From Actinomadura violacea (GTDB lineage Bacteria; Actinomycetota; Actinomycetes; Streptosporangiales; Streptosporangiaceae): a stretch of DNA of 64,000 bases. The DNA lies in contig NZ_JAGEPF010000012.1 of NCBI RefSeq assembly GCF_017573465.1, positions 62,001 through 126,000 on the forward strand, read 5' to 3'. Position 1 is the stretch's first letter; every line of letters begins with the position of its first letter. Shown here one piece after another: positions 25,916-34,088 of the stretch. A model generated the notes under the pieces. It was not told the origin of the DNA. It made no database searches and saw nothing but the letters and a program-made list of their open reading frames with translations. Position numbers and translations under genes: made by a program.

Positions 25916-27850
25916 ATGGCCGTCCCGGAAAAGCCGCCCGCGCCCGAGCCCGGCGCCTCCTCCTCCGAGGGGCGGGGACGCGCGGCCCTGATGCTGGGCG
26001 CGCTCGGCGTGGTCTACGGGGACATCGGCACCAGCCCGCTGTACTCCCTGCAGACGGTCTTCTCGATCGACCACGGCGCCGTCCACCCCACCCACCAGGA
26101 CGTCCACGGCGTGATCTCGCTGGTGTTCTGGACGATCACGGTGATCGTGTCGGTGAAGTACGTGACGTTCATCCTGCGGGCCGACAACGACGGCGAGGGC
26201 GGCGTGATGGCGCTGGCCGCGCTGGTGCGGCGGGTCCTCGGCGACGTGCGGGGACGCGCCGCCGTCGCGATGGCGCTCGGGGTGCTCGGGGCCTCGCTGT
26301 TCTACGGCGACAGCGTGATCACCCCGGCGATCTCGGTGCTGTCGGCCGTGGAGGGCCTGAAGGTGAGCGCGCCGGGCCTGTCGCACGTGGTGGTGCCGGT
26401 CGCGGCGACGATCCTGGCGCTGCTGTTCCTGGTGCAGCGCTGGGGCACGCACCGCGTCGGGAGCCTGTTCGGGCCGGTCATGCTGGTGTGGTTCGCGTCG
26501 CTGGCCGTCGCCGGCCTCGTGGAGGTGGTCGAGCGGCCGGCCATCGTGCGGGCGCTGTCGCCGACCTACGCCATCGCCTTCGCGGCGGACCGCCCCTACA
26601 CCGCGTTCATCGCGATGGGCGCGATCGTCCTGGTGATCACCGGCGCGGAGGCGCTGTACGCCGACATGGGCCACTTCGGGAAGGGCCCGATCCGCCGGGT
26701 CTGGTTCGCGGTCGTGTTCCCCGCGCTGACGCTGAACTACCTCGGCCAGGGCGCGCTGATCCTCGACGATCCGCGCAACGTCAAGAGCCCGTTCTTCCTG
26801 CTCTTCCCGCACTGGGCGCGGCTGCCGATGGTGGTGCTGGCCACCGCCGCGACCGTGATCGCCTCGCAGGCGGTGATCTCCGGCGCGTTCTCGGTGTCGC
26901 GGCAGGCGATCCGGCTCGGCTACCTGCCGCGGATGCGGGTCCGGCACACCTCGCCGCGCGAGATCGGCCAGGTGTACCTGCCGGCGATCAACGGGATCCT
27001 GTTCGTCGGCGTGCTGGTGCTGATGGCCGGCTTCCGCTCCTCCGAGCGGCTCGCGACCGCCTACGGCATGGCCGTCACCGGCACCTTCCTGATCACCACC
27101 GCGCTCTTCCTGGTGATCGCGCGCGTCGCCTGGCGGTGGGCGCCGTGGAAGCTCGTCCTCGCCGGGATCGTCATCGGCGGCGCCGAGATCACCTACTTCT
27201 CGGCGAACCTCACCAAGATCATGCGCGGCGGCTGGCTGCCGCTGCTGATCGCGATCACGGTGTTCACGGTGATGACGACCTGGGAGCGCGGGCGCGAGAT
27301 CGTCACGGCGCACCGGACGGCCAAGGAGGGGGCGCTGCCGGAGTTCATCGAGAAGCTGCACCGGGACGGCGTGATGCGGGTGCCGGGCACCGCGGTGTTC
27401 CCCCATCCGACCAAGACGACGACGCCGATCGCGCTGCGCGCCAACTACGAGCACAACCACGTCGTCCACGAGCACGTGGTGATCGTCTCGATGGTGTCGG
27501 AGAACGTCCCGTACGTCCCGGCCGCGGAGCGGCTGAGCATCGACGACCTCGGGTACCGCGACGACGGCATCCTCCACGTCACCGTCCGGCACGGCTTCCA
27601 GGACCACCAGGACCTCCCCGCGGAGCTGCACCGGGCGGCCCGGCTGCCCGACGTCGAACTGCGCTTCGACCCCGACCACGCGTCCTACTTCCTGTCCCGC
27701 GGGGTGCTGCGGCTGACCCGCGCGCCCGGCATGCGCCGGTGGCGCAAGCGGCTGTTCCTGATGCTGGCCCGCAACGCCGAGAACCCCGCCGAGTACTTCG
27801 CGCTGCCGGAGACGCGGACCGTCCACATGGGCTCGCAGATCGACGTCTGA
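25916..27850 (+). CDS. kup: KUP-family potassium uptake protein
   Basis: Kup imports K+ together with H+. The 644-residue protein has the family start LGVVYGDIGTSPLYSLQ, about 12 membrane helices to residue 455, the signature FYGDSVITPAISVLSAVEG, and a C-terminal cytoplasmic domain ending near residue 644. Motifs GALYADMGHFG-like (GAEALYADMGHFGKGPI) and LNYLGQGALIL are intact. Only 54 bp separate it from the GNAT gene, too short for a c-di-AMP riboswitch, and none is seen. With the K+/H+ antiporter at 6869 the window holds both uptake and efflux routes for potassium. Confidence 0.96.
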   Translation: MAVPEKPPAPEPGASSSEGRGRAALMLGALGVVYGDIGTSPLYSLQTVFSIDHGAVHPTHQDVHGVISLVFWTITVIVSVKYVTFILRADNDGEGGVMALAALVRRVLGDVRGRAAVAMALGVLGASLFYGDSVITPAISVLSAVEGLKVSAPGLSHVVVPVAATILALLFLVQRWGTHRVGSLFGPVMLVWFASLAVAGLVEVVERPAIVRALSPTYAIAFAADRPYTAFIAMGAIVLVITGAEALYADMGHFGKGPIRRVWFAVVFPALTLNYLGQGALILDDPRNVKSPFFLLFPHWARLPMVVLATAATVIASQAVISGAFSVSRQAIRLGYLPRMRVRHTSPREIGQVYLPAINGILFVGVLVLMAGFRSSERLATAYGMAVTGTFLITTALFLVIARVAWRWAPWKLVLAGIVIGGAEITYFSANLTKIMRGGWLPLLIAITVFTVMTTWERGREIVTAHRTAKEGALPEFIEKLHRDGVMRVPGTAVFPHPTKTTTPIALRANYEHNHVVHEHVVIVSMVSENVPYVPAAERLSIDDLGYRDDGILHVTVRHGFQDHQDLPAELHRAARLPDVELRFDPDHASYFLSRGVLRLTRAPGMRRWRKRLFLMLARNAENPAEYFALPETRTVHMGSQIDV

Positions 27851-28063
27851 CCCGCTCGGCCGTCCGGCAGCGGCCTCCGCGCCGCTCGCCGGGCCCCGCT
27901 GAGGGGGTATGGCGGTACCCCGACGAACGGAACCTGTCACCTTCCGGGGGGAGCGGGTTTGCTGGGTGTCGTCACCGACAGTGTTCGGTCGCCGTGCGAA
28001 AGGGCAGGTCATCGTGCGGAACGGCCGATCCGTCGCCAGCACGCCGATCTCGAAGGAACCTCG

Positions 28064-28831
28064 ATGAACCCCGCTTACGACTTCTCCGGCCAGGTCGCCC
28101 TGGTCACCGGCGCCTCGTCCGGCATGGGCCTGGCCACCGCCCGTGCGTTCGCCCGGTCCGGCGCCGCCGTGGTGCTCGCCGACATCAACGAGACCGCGCT
28201 GCGCGAGGCCGCCGGCGAACTGGAGTCGGCCGGGCACCGGACCCTGGCCGTCGTCTGCGACGTCAGCGACGAGGACCAGGTCGCCGCGCTCGTCGACCAG
28301 GCCGTCGCCGCCTTCGGGCGGCTGGACATGGCCTTCAACAACGCCGGCGTCCAGATCTCGCCGAGCGACGCCGCCGACGAGGACGCCGGCGTGTTCGACA
28401 AGGTCAACGCCGTCAACCTGCGCGGCGTGTGGGCCTGCATGAAGCACGAGCTGCGGCAGATGCGCGGCCAGGGCGGCGGCGCGATCGTCAACTGCTCCTC
28501 GCTGGGCGGCCTGGTCGGCCTCCCCGGACGCGCGTCCTACCACGCGTCCAAGCACGGCGTCATCGGCCTGACCGGCAGCGCCGCCCTGGAGTACGCGCCG
28601 CGCGGCGTCCGCATCAACGCGGTGTGCCCCGGCACCATCGACACCCCGATGGTCGCCGACATGGTCGCCAAGGGGGAGCTGGACCGCGCCGAGGCCGCGG
28701 CCGGCCAGCCCATCGGCCGGCTCGGGCACGCCGACGAGATCGCGCAGGCGGTGCTGTGGCTGTGCAGCCCCGGCGCGAGCTTCGTCGTCGGCGTCGCGCT
28801 GCCCGTCGACGGCGGCTACACCGCGCAGTGA
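28064..28831 (+). CDS. SDR-family oxidoreductase
   Basis: A 255-residue classical short-chain dehydrogenase: TGASSGMGLATA (NAD site), NNAG, Ser in NCSSLGG, Tyr/Lys in YHASK and the C-terminal GVALPVDGGYTAQ. The ATG at 28064 follows GAAGGAA. The 213-bp gap before it contains a small inverted repeat (GGGGTA/TACCCC, 27904-27921) and no gene. A decayed second SDR follows directly, so this was probably once a two-SDR operon. Confidence 0.92.
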   Translation: MNPAYDFSGQVALVTGASSGMGLATARAFARSGAAVVLADINETALREAAGELESAGHRTLAVVCDVSDEDQVAALVDQAVAAFGRLDMAFNNAGVQISPSDAADEDAGVFDKVNAVNLRGVWACMKHELRQMRGQGGGAIVNCSSLGGLVGLPGRASYHASKHGVIGLTGSAALEYAPRGVRINAVCPGTIDTPMVADMVAKGELDRAEAAAGQPIGRLGHADEIAQAVLWLCSPGASFVVGVALPVDGGYTAQ

Positions 28832-28857
28832 CCGCGGACGAGCACGAGAAGGCAAGG

Positions 28858-28964
28858 ATGGGCGGGCCGACCGGCGGACGGTTCGCGCGCAGGGCCGCGG
28901 GGGCGTGATCGCGCAGGAGGCCGTCGGCCATGCGCTGGTCGTCGACGGGGGCCAGACCGTCTGA
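28858..28964 (+). pseudogene. internally deleted remnant of a second SDR gene
   Basis: An ATG at 28858 with an AAGG ribosome site opens a frame reading MGGPTGGRFARRAAGA and then stops. The GRFA start resembles the N-terminus of many SDRs just before the NAD loop. From 28905, in another frame, the sequence reads VIAQEAVGHALVVDGGQTV and stops; the GxxLVVDGGQTV ending is a textbook SDR C-terminus. The middle of the gene, about 700 bp, is missing and the frames no longer match. The interpretation rests on these two short segments. Confidence 0.6.
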
Positions 28965-29051
28965 CGATCCGGGTCCCGGTTTCGTGGCGGTGCCGGTCCG
29001 CCGGGGTTTACCTTGTCCGCACATGTCCTGGCATGCGAGGCGGGGGGTCGG

Positions 29052-30704
29052 ATGTACCCACGATGGGTCGGGCGCTACGAGCTGCTGGCCGAGCTCGGCG
29101 CGGGCGGGATGGGCACCGTCCACCTGGGACGCGCGCCGGACGGGCGGATCGTCGCGCTGAAGACGATGAACGGGGTCGCCATCGGCGGCGACAGCGGGCG
29201 CGGCCGGTTCGAGCGGGAGGCGGCGGCGCTGCGGCGGGTCGACGACCCGCACGTCGCCGCGTTCGTCGATGCCGACCTGGCCGGGCCGGAGCCGTACCTG
29301 GTCACCGAGTACGTGCAGGGCAGGCCGCTGGACGCGGTGCTGGCGGAGGGGCCGCTCGCGCCGGACGACCTCGGACGTCTCGGGCTCGGCCTCGCGCGGG
29401 CCCTCGACGCCGTGCACGGGGCGGGCCTGATCCACCGGGACGTGAAACCGGCCAACATCATGATGGCGGGCGGCGGACCGGTCCTCATCGACCTCGGCAT
29501 CGCCCACCACCTCGACCAGACCCGGATGACGACCCGGCCGATCGGCACGCTGCGCTACATGGCGCCGGAGCTGCTGGCCGAGCAGCGGCCGGGCGGGGCC
29601 GCGGACGTGTTCGGCTGGGGCGCGGTGATGGCGCACGCGGCGACCGGCCGGCCCTGCTTCCCGGCGGACGCGATCCCGGCGCTGGTCAACCAGATCCTCA
29701 CGATGGAGCCCGATCTCTCCGACGTCCCCGCCTGGCTGCGGGACGTCGTCGGACGGGCGCTCGCCAAGGACCCGGCGGACCGGCCGTCCGTCCGGTCGCT
29801 GCGGGAGGCGGTGACCCGCCGGCCGCAGGTCGAGCTGCTCCAGGCCGCCTACGCCGGCGCGCGGGCGGCGCACGACCACGCCCGCGCAGAGGGCATCGCG
29901 TTCGGCCTGCACGCCGTCGCCGCCGCGGCCGACGACCGGGTGCTGGTGGCGAAGAGCCTGCTCGACCAGGCGGACGCCGCCCGGTATTCGGGCGCCATGG
30001 ACCGCGCGGAGACGCTGTTCGAGCAGGCCCGCGCCGCGTCCGCCGCCGCGGGGTCACGCCGCGACGAGGGCTGGGCGTGGGACGGCCTCGGAGTCTGCCG
30101 CCGCCACCGCAAGGACGACGACCTGGCGGGGAAGGCGTTCGAGGAGGCGCTCGCCATCGGTGAGGAGGTCGGGGACACCGCGCTGCGCGGCTGGAACCTG
30201 TGCAACCTCGCCGACCTCGACCTGCGTCGAGGGAACTTCGCCAACGCGACGGCCTGCTATGACGCCGCGCTCACGGTGGCCGTGGACCATCCGGCCATCG
30301 AGCTCGACGCCCTGAAGGGCCTGGCGCGGTGCGCGCGTGAACAGGGCGACCTCGAGCTCGCGGCGTCGCTCCTCGAAGACACGGCCCACCGCGCCGAGGA
30401 GGTCGAGGACCTGCGGACGGCGGGCTGGGCCTGGTACGACGCGGCCGAGGACGTGCGCGGGAAGCCCGACCACGAGCGGGCGAAGAGCGACCTGGAGAAC
30501 GCCCTGCGGATCGCGGGCCGGCTCGGCGACCGGCTCATGGAGGGCTGGACGCTGTGCAAGCTCGGCAGCCGCCTCCGCGACATCGGCGCCACCCGGGAGG
30601 CCGCCACCGCGTACGAGCGGGCGCGCGACGTCGCCGACGCGCTGCGCGACAAGAAGATGAGGGAGTACGCCACCGTGCGGCTGGACGCCCTGTCCCTTTC
30701 CTGA
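29052..30704 (+). CDS. Ser/Thr protein kinase with C-terminal TPR-like repeats
   Basis: A 550-residue PknB-type kinase without a membrane helix. Kinase domain residues 5-265: GAGGMGTVHLG glycine loop, Lys37 in VALK, Asp130 in HRDVKPAN, DLG in place of DFG, and GTLRYMAPE. Residues 290-550 are helical repeats rich in Ala and Glu of TPR type, a likely protein-binding region. I chose ATG 29052, which follows GAGGCGGGGGG, over the TTG at 29013. The stop lies 4 bp before the sigma factor gene, so kinase and sigma factor are probably one operon and may be functionally linked. Confidence 0.92.
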   Translation: MYPRWVGRYELLAELGAGGMGTVHLGRAPDGRIVALKTMNGVAIGGDSGRGRFEREAAALRRVDDPHVAAFVDADLAGPEPYLVTEYVQGRPLDAVLAEGPLAPDDLGRLGLGLARALDAVHGAGLIHRDVKPANIMMAGGGPVLIDLGIAHHLDQTRMTTRPIGTLRYMAPELLAEQRPGGAADVFGWGAVMAHAATGRPCFPADAIPALVNQILTMEPDLSDVPAWLRDVVGRALAKDPADRPSVRSLREAVTRRPQVELLQAAYAGARAAHDHARAEGIAFGLHAVAAAADDRVLVAKSLLDQADAARYSGAMDRAETLFEQARAASAAAGSRRDEGWAWDGLGVCRRHRKDDDLAGKAFEEALAIGEEVGDTALRGWNLCNLADLDLRRGNFANATACYDAALTVAVDHPAIELDALKGLARCAREQGDLELAASLLEDTAHRAEEVEDLRTAGWAWYDAAEDVRGKPDHERAKSDLENALRIAGRLGDRLMEGWTLCKLGSRLRDIGATREAATAYERARDVADALRDKKMREYATVRLDALSLS

Positions 30705-30708
30705 CGGG

Positions 30709-31668
30709 ATGGGTCATACGATCGGCGGCGTGGCGAACGGCGGCGGCGACGGCAACGGCGGCGAGCAGGCGTTCCTGGACCACCGCGACCGGCTGATGGG
30801 CGTGGCCTACCGGGTCCTCGGCCGGGTCGCCGACGCCGAGGACGTGGTGCAGGAGGCGTGGCTGCGCTGGTCGAAGGCCGATCCCGGCACGGTCGCCGAC
30901 CCCGAGGGCTTCCTGGTCACGGTCACGACGCGGCTCGCGATCGACCGGCTCCGCCGGGCGCGGGCGCGGCGCGAGGCGTACGTGGGCGAGTGGCTGCCCG
31001 AGCCGGTGCTGACCGTCCCGGACGCCGCCGGCCCCGTGCTGCGCGCCGAGTCGGTGTCGCTGGGCCTGCTCGTCGTCCTGGAGAGCCTGTCGCCGCTGGA
31101 GCGGGCGGTGTTCGTGCTGCGGGAGGTCTTCGAGTACTCGCACGCCGAGGTCGCCGCGGTCCTGGACCGCAGCGAGCCGGCGGTGCGGCAGCTCGCGGCG
31201 CGGGCGCGCGGGCACGTGCGGGAGCGGCGGTCCCGCTTCGAGGTGGACCCGGTCGTCTGGCGGGAGGTGACCGACCGGTTCGTCGGCGCCTGCCTGAGCG
31301 GCGGCGTCGAGGAGCTGATGGGGGTGCTCGCGCCCGGCGTCCGGCTGGTCGCCGACAGCGGCGGCAACGCGGTGGCGCCGCGCCGCGCGATCACCGGCCC
31401 GGAGCAGGTGGCGCGGTTCGTGCTGAGCATCATGCGGCTGCGGCGGTCCTTCACCGACTCCGCCGGCGTCGATCCGGACGCGCGGATCGAGTACCGCGTC
31501 GTCAACGCCAACGGCGGGCCCGCCCTCCAGGTCACCGCGGACGGCCGCCCGTTCGTCCACTTCCAGGTGCAGGTCGAGGACGGGCTCGTCGCGGTGTGCC
31601 ATCTCGTCGTCAATCCCGAGAAGTTCCGGGGCGTGATGTCACAGGACGGGCCCGCGCTGCGTCCTTGA
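30709..31668 (+). CDS. sigJ: ECF sigma factor, ECF41/SigJ type with SnoaL-like C-terminal domain
   Basis: The 319-residue protein has sigma region 2 (FLDHRDRLMGVAYRVLGRVADAEDVVQEAWLRW) and region 4 (LSPLERAVFVLREVFEYSHAEVAAVL), then a fused SnoaL-like domain (about 200-310) with DSGGN and NPEKF, variants of the ECF41 motifs. In this group the extension, not an anti-sigma factor, controls activity. The start may be ATG 30709 or GTG 30730. ECF41 genes usually adjoin a COE gene (carboxymuconolactone decarboxylase, oxidoreductase or epimerase); an oxidoreductase follows here behind an ECF41-like promoter. Confidence 0.94.
   Translation: MGHTIGGVANGGGDGNGGEQAFLDHRDRLMGVAYRVLGRVADAEDVVQEAWLRWSKADPGTVADPEGFLVTVTTRLAIDRLRRARARREAYVGEWLPEPVLTVPDAAGPVLRAESVSLGLLVVLESLSPLERAVFVLREVFEYSHAEVAAVLDRSEPAVRQLAARARGHVRERRSRFEVDPVVWREVTDRFVGACLSGGVEELMGVLAPGVRLVADSGGNAVAPRRAITGPEQVARFVLSIMRLRRSFTDSAGVDPDARIEYRVVNANGGPALQVTADGRPFVHFQVQVEDGLVAVCHLVVNPEKFRGVMSQDGPALRP
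31637..31663 (+). promoter_or_regulatory. ECF41-type promoter inside the 3' end of the sigma factor gene
   Basis: TGTCACA (31637-31643), 16 bp, then CGTC (31660-31663) matches the ECF41 consensus as I recall it. It lies within the last eleven codons of the sigma gene and 9 bp before the ATG of the FAD oxidoreductase, so the transcript would be leaderless or nearly so. I found no second copy elsewhere in the window. Confidence 0.75.
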
Positions 31669-31672
31669 CGGC

Positions 31673-32845
31673 ATGACGTCCAACACCGGCACGATCACGA
31701 TCATCGGCGGCGGCCTGGCCGGGCTGACCGCCGCCGTCGCCTGCGTCGAGACCGGCGCCGCCGTCGTCCTGCACGAGGCGCACCGCGACCTCGGCGGGCG
31801 CGGGCGCGCGACGCCCCCGCCGCACGTCGCCCACGACGGCGCGCACGTCTTCTACGCCGACGGCCCGCACTACCGGTGGCTGGCGAAGCGCGGCTTCGTC
31901 AAGGGCCTGGGCTGGCCGTCGCCCGCGGGGGCCGCGGGGCTGCGGTTCCGCGCCGGCGGGCGGCTGCGCCGGACGCCGCCGCCGCCGATGCTGCGCGCGC
32001 AGGCCCGCTTCCGGCTGGACGCCCCGGTCGACGAGGACTTCCGCACCTGGGCGTCCCGCCGCTGGGGCGAGGCGACCGCGCGGCACATCGCCAACGCGAT
32101 CAGCGTGGTCACCTACGACGCCGACACCGGGCGGCTGTCCGCCGCGTTCGTCTGGGAGCTGTTCCAGCGGGTGCTCGGGCCGCGCCCGCCCGCCGTCCGG
32201 TGGGTGCGCGGCGGCTGGCAGACGGTGCTGGACCGCATGGCCGCCCGCGCCGCGGCCCTCGGCGTCCGGATCGAGACCGGCTCCCGGGTCGACGCGCTGC
32301 CCGCCGGCGGACCGGTCATCGTGGCGACCGACCTGGCGTCCGCCGGCCGGCTGCTGGGGGAGGAGCTGTCCTGGACGAGCGGGCACTGCGCCCTGCTCGA
32401 CGTCGCCGTCCGGTCGGGGCGGGGCGACCGCACGCTGGTCTTCGATCTCGACGAGGGCGGTTTCCACGAGAGCTACACCATGCAGGACGACTCGATCGCG
32501 CCGCCGGGCGAGTCGCTGTTCCAGTTGCAGATGCCCGTCCGGGACGGCGAACCGCACCGGCAGGCCCACCAGCGCCTTCGCGTCTTCGCCGACCTGGTCC
32601 TGCCGGACTGGCGGGAGCGCGTCACGTTCCAGCGCCACGCCGTCGCCAAGGGGCGCAGCGGCGCGCTCGACCTGCCGGGCGAGACGTGGCGGGACCGGCC
32701 CGCCGTCGACCGCGGCGACGGCGTCTACCTCGCCGGGGACATGGTCGCCGCGCCGGGGATGCGCGGGGAGGTCTCCATCAACAGCGCGCTCGCCGCGGCC
32801 CGACTCGCGACCGCCGCGGCGCTCCGCTCCTCGGTCGCGGGCTGA
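31673..32845 (+). CDS. FAD-dependent oxidoreductase, likely ECF41 target
   Basis: A 390-residue flavoprotein of the amine oxidase/phytoene desaturase-like superfamily. The FAD dinucleotide motif IIGGGLAGLTAAVAC is at the N-terminus, followed by LHEAHRDLGGRGR, and the C-terminal FAD segment is GVYLAGDMVAAPGMRGEVSINSALAA. It starts 4 bp after the sigma factor stop with no ribosome site of its own except sigma-gene sequence, and an ECF41-type promoter ends 9 bp ahead. It fits the 'oxidoreductase' class of COE genes tied to ECF41 factors. The substrate is unknown. Confidence 0.9.
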   Translation: MTSNTGTITIIGGGLAGLTAAVACVETGAAVVLHEAHRDLGGRGRATPPPHVAHDGAHVFYADGPHYRWLAKRGFVKGLGWPSPAGAAGLRFRAGGRLRRTPPPPMLRAQARFRLDAPVDEDFRTWASRRWGEATARHIANAISVVTYDADTGRLSAAFVWELFQRVLGPRPPAVRWVRGGWQTVLDRMAARAAALGVRIETGSRVDALPAGGPVIVATDLASAGRLLGEELSWTSGHCALLDVAVRSGRGDRTLVFDLDEGGFHESYTMQDDSIAPPGESLFQLQMPVRDGEPHRQAHQRLRVFADLVLPDWRERVTFQRHAVAKGRSGALDLPGETWRDRPAVDRGDGVYLAGDMVAAPGMRGEVSINSALAAARLATAAALRSSVAG

Positions 32846-32861
32846 ACGCGGCCGTCGCCGG

Positions 32862-33290
32862 TCAGCCGTCGTTCCGCGCCGCCAGCTTGGTGAGCAGTTC
32901 ATGGAGCCGCTCTTGCTCGGCGGGTGTCAGCCTGGCCAGGATGTCGGCGTTCAGAGCGGTCGCGTGCTCGGCGGCCTCCCGCAGTGCGCGCCGCCCGGCC
33001 GGCGTGAGGCGGACGCGCCGGCGGCGGCGGTCGGCGGGGTCCACGGTGCGGGCGACCAGGCCGCGCTTCTCCAGCCGGTGGAGCAGCGCGGCGAGCGTCG
33101 CCTGGTCGGTCGCGGTCGCCTCGCCGACGGCGGTCTGCTCGGCGTCGGGACGCGCGGCGATGACGCGCATCACGGCGTACTGCGGGCGGGTGAGGCCGGG
33201 CAGGCCGTCCTGCCAGCGCGCGCCGTGCTCCTGCATGATCAGGCGCATGAGGTAGAAGGCCGGCCAGTCCGGCTCCGTCTCGGTGGGCAT
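32862..33290 (-). CDS. MarR-family transcriptional regulator
   Basis: The 142-residue protein has the MarR winged helix: LTRPQYAVMRVIAARP, ATDQATLAALLHRLEKRGLVART and the wing DPADRRRRRVRLTPAGR. It is divergent from a hypothetical gene, and the palindrome at 33317-33336 between them is a good operator candidate. MarR proteins usually repress themselves and the neighbour and release on binding small phenolic or oxidised ligands. It meets the FAD oxidoreductase tail to tail. Confidence 0.92.
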   Translation of the reverse strand: MPTETEPDWPAFYLMRLIMQEHGARWQDGLPGLTRPQYAVMRVIAARPDAEQTAVGEATATDQATLAALLHRLEKRGLVARTVDPADRRRRRVRLTPAGRRALREAAEHATALNADILARLTPAEQERLHELLTKLAARNDG

Positions 33291-33316
33291 ATCGTGCGCA
33301 GCCTCTCCCGGGGAGT

Positions 33317-33336
33317 ATGGTTCGTGTACGAATCAT
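33317..33336. promoter_or_regulatory. probable MarR operator
   Basis: The imperfect palindrome ATGGTTCGT-GT-ACGAATCAT has 8 of 9 arm positions complementary. It lies 27 bp upstream of the MarR start and 27 bp upstream of the divergent gene, in locally AT-rich sequence, the position and size expected for a MarR-dimer site. Confidence 0.65.
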
Positions 33337-33362
33337 ATGTCTACGAAGTAATGGGGGCGGCG

Positions 33363-34067
33363 ATGACCGCCGATGAGGCGCCGGGGGAACCGGCCGGAAT
33401 GGTGCAGGTCGCGCGTGCGCACCGCGAGCACGAGCGCTTCCATTCGCTGGCCAAGCTGGAGGAGGCGGCCGTCCTGCGGCGCGACTCCAACGTCCTGAAG
33501 ATGCTTGCCGACCACTGGTCGGACGCCGGCGCGATGCGGGCCGGGCCGGCGGACCCGCGCCACGGCGCCGTCGGCTGTCCCGACCTCAACGGCCCGGCGA
33601 TCGTCACCGCGACGGGCGTGCTGTTCATGGAGGGGGCGTCCGAGCCGGCCGAGCTGACCGCCATGAAGGCGAGGCTGGGCGAGGCCGGAGCCCGCTACCG
33701 CCGCCTCTCCCAGTGGCTGGCGCAGGAGATGGACGCCGAGTGGCCCCGGCTGGCCGTCCTGACCACACCCCGGCACATCGCGGCGGCGCGCGCACGGTTC
33801 ATGGCCCTGACCCGCACCACCGCCGCGGGTGACGCCTACGGCCTGGCCGCCCACCTGCTGGCGACCGCCGCCTCGGCACTGCGCGAACAGGATCTGACGC
33901 CCGCGGGCGTCCGCGCCGGCCCGGCCACGGCCGCCGCGATGCTGCGGAACGCCTCCTGGCTGGTCGACACGGCCGCCGGGGTCATCGCGGAAGCCGCCGC
34001 GCGGCTCGGCGCGTCCGACCCGGACTGGACGGCCTTCATCACCGCCATGGCGCAGGAGACCGCCTGA
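33363..34067 (+). CDS. hypothetical protein divergent from MarR gene
   Basis: I do not recognise this 234-residue protein. It is soluble and alpha-helical, Ala/Arg/Glu-rich, without signal peptide or membrane helix. Features seen are HREHERFHSLAKLEEAAVLRRDSN near the N-terminus and a helical C-terminal half with Trp residues. The start may be ATG 33363 (4 bp after GGGGGCGG) or ATG 33351. Divergence from a MarR gene with a shared operator suggests it is the regulated target. Confidence 0.68.
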   Translation: MTADEAPGEPAGMVQVARAHREHERFHSLAKLEEAAVLRRDSNVLKMLADHWSDAGAMRAGPADPRHGAVGCPDLNGPAIVTATGVLFMEGASEPAELTAMKARLGEAGARYRRLSQWLAQEMDAEWPRLAVLTTPRHIAAARARFMALTRTTAAGDAYGLAAHLLATAASALREQDLTPAGVRAGPATAAAMLRNASWLVDTAAGVIAEAAARLGASDPDWTAFITAMAQETA

Positions 34068-34088
34068 CCGGCGGCCGGGGCGGGACGG

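Noticed and set aside
27904-27921. Terminator after kup (GGGGTA/TACCCC)
   Set aside because: The 6-bp stem with a 6-base loop is too weak to call a terminator with confidence.
25883-28855. A long minus-strand open frame of about 990 codons
   Set aside because: It lies opposite kup and the SDR gene, both of which have clear motifs, and its translation is low-complexity His/Arg/Asp sequence.
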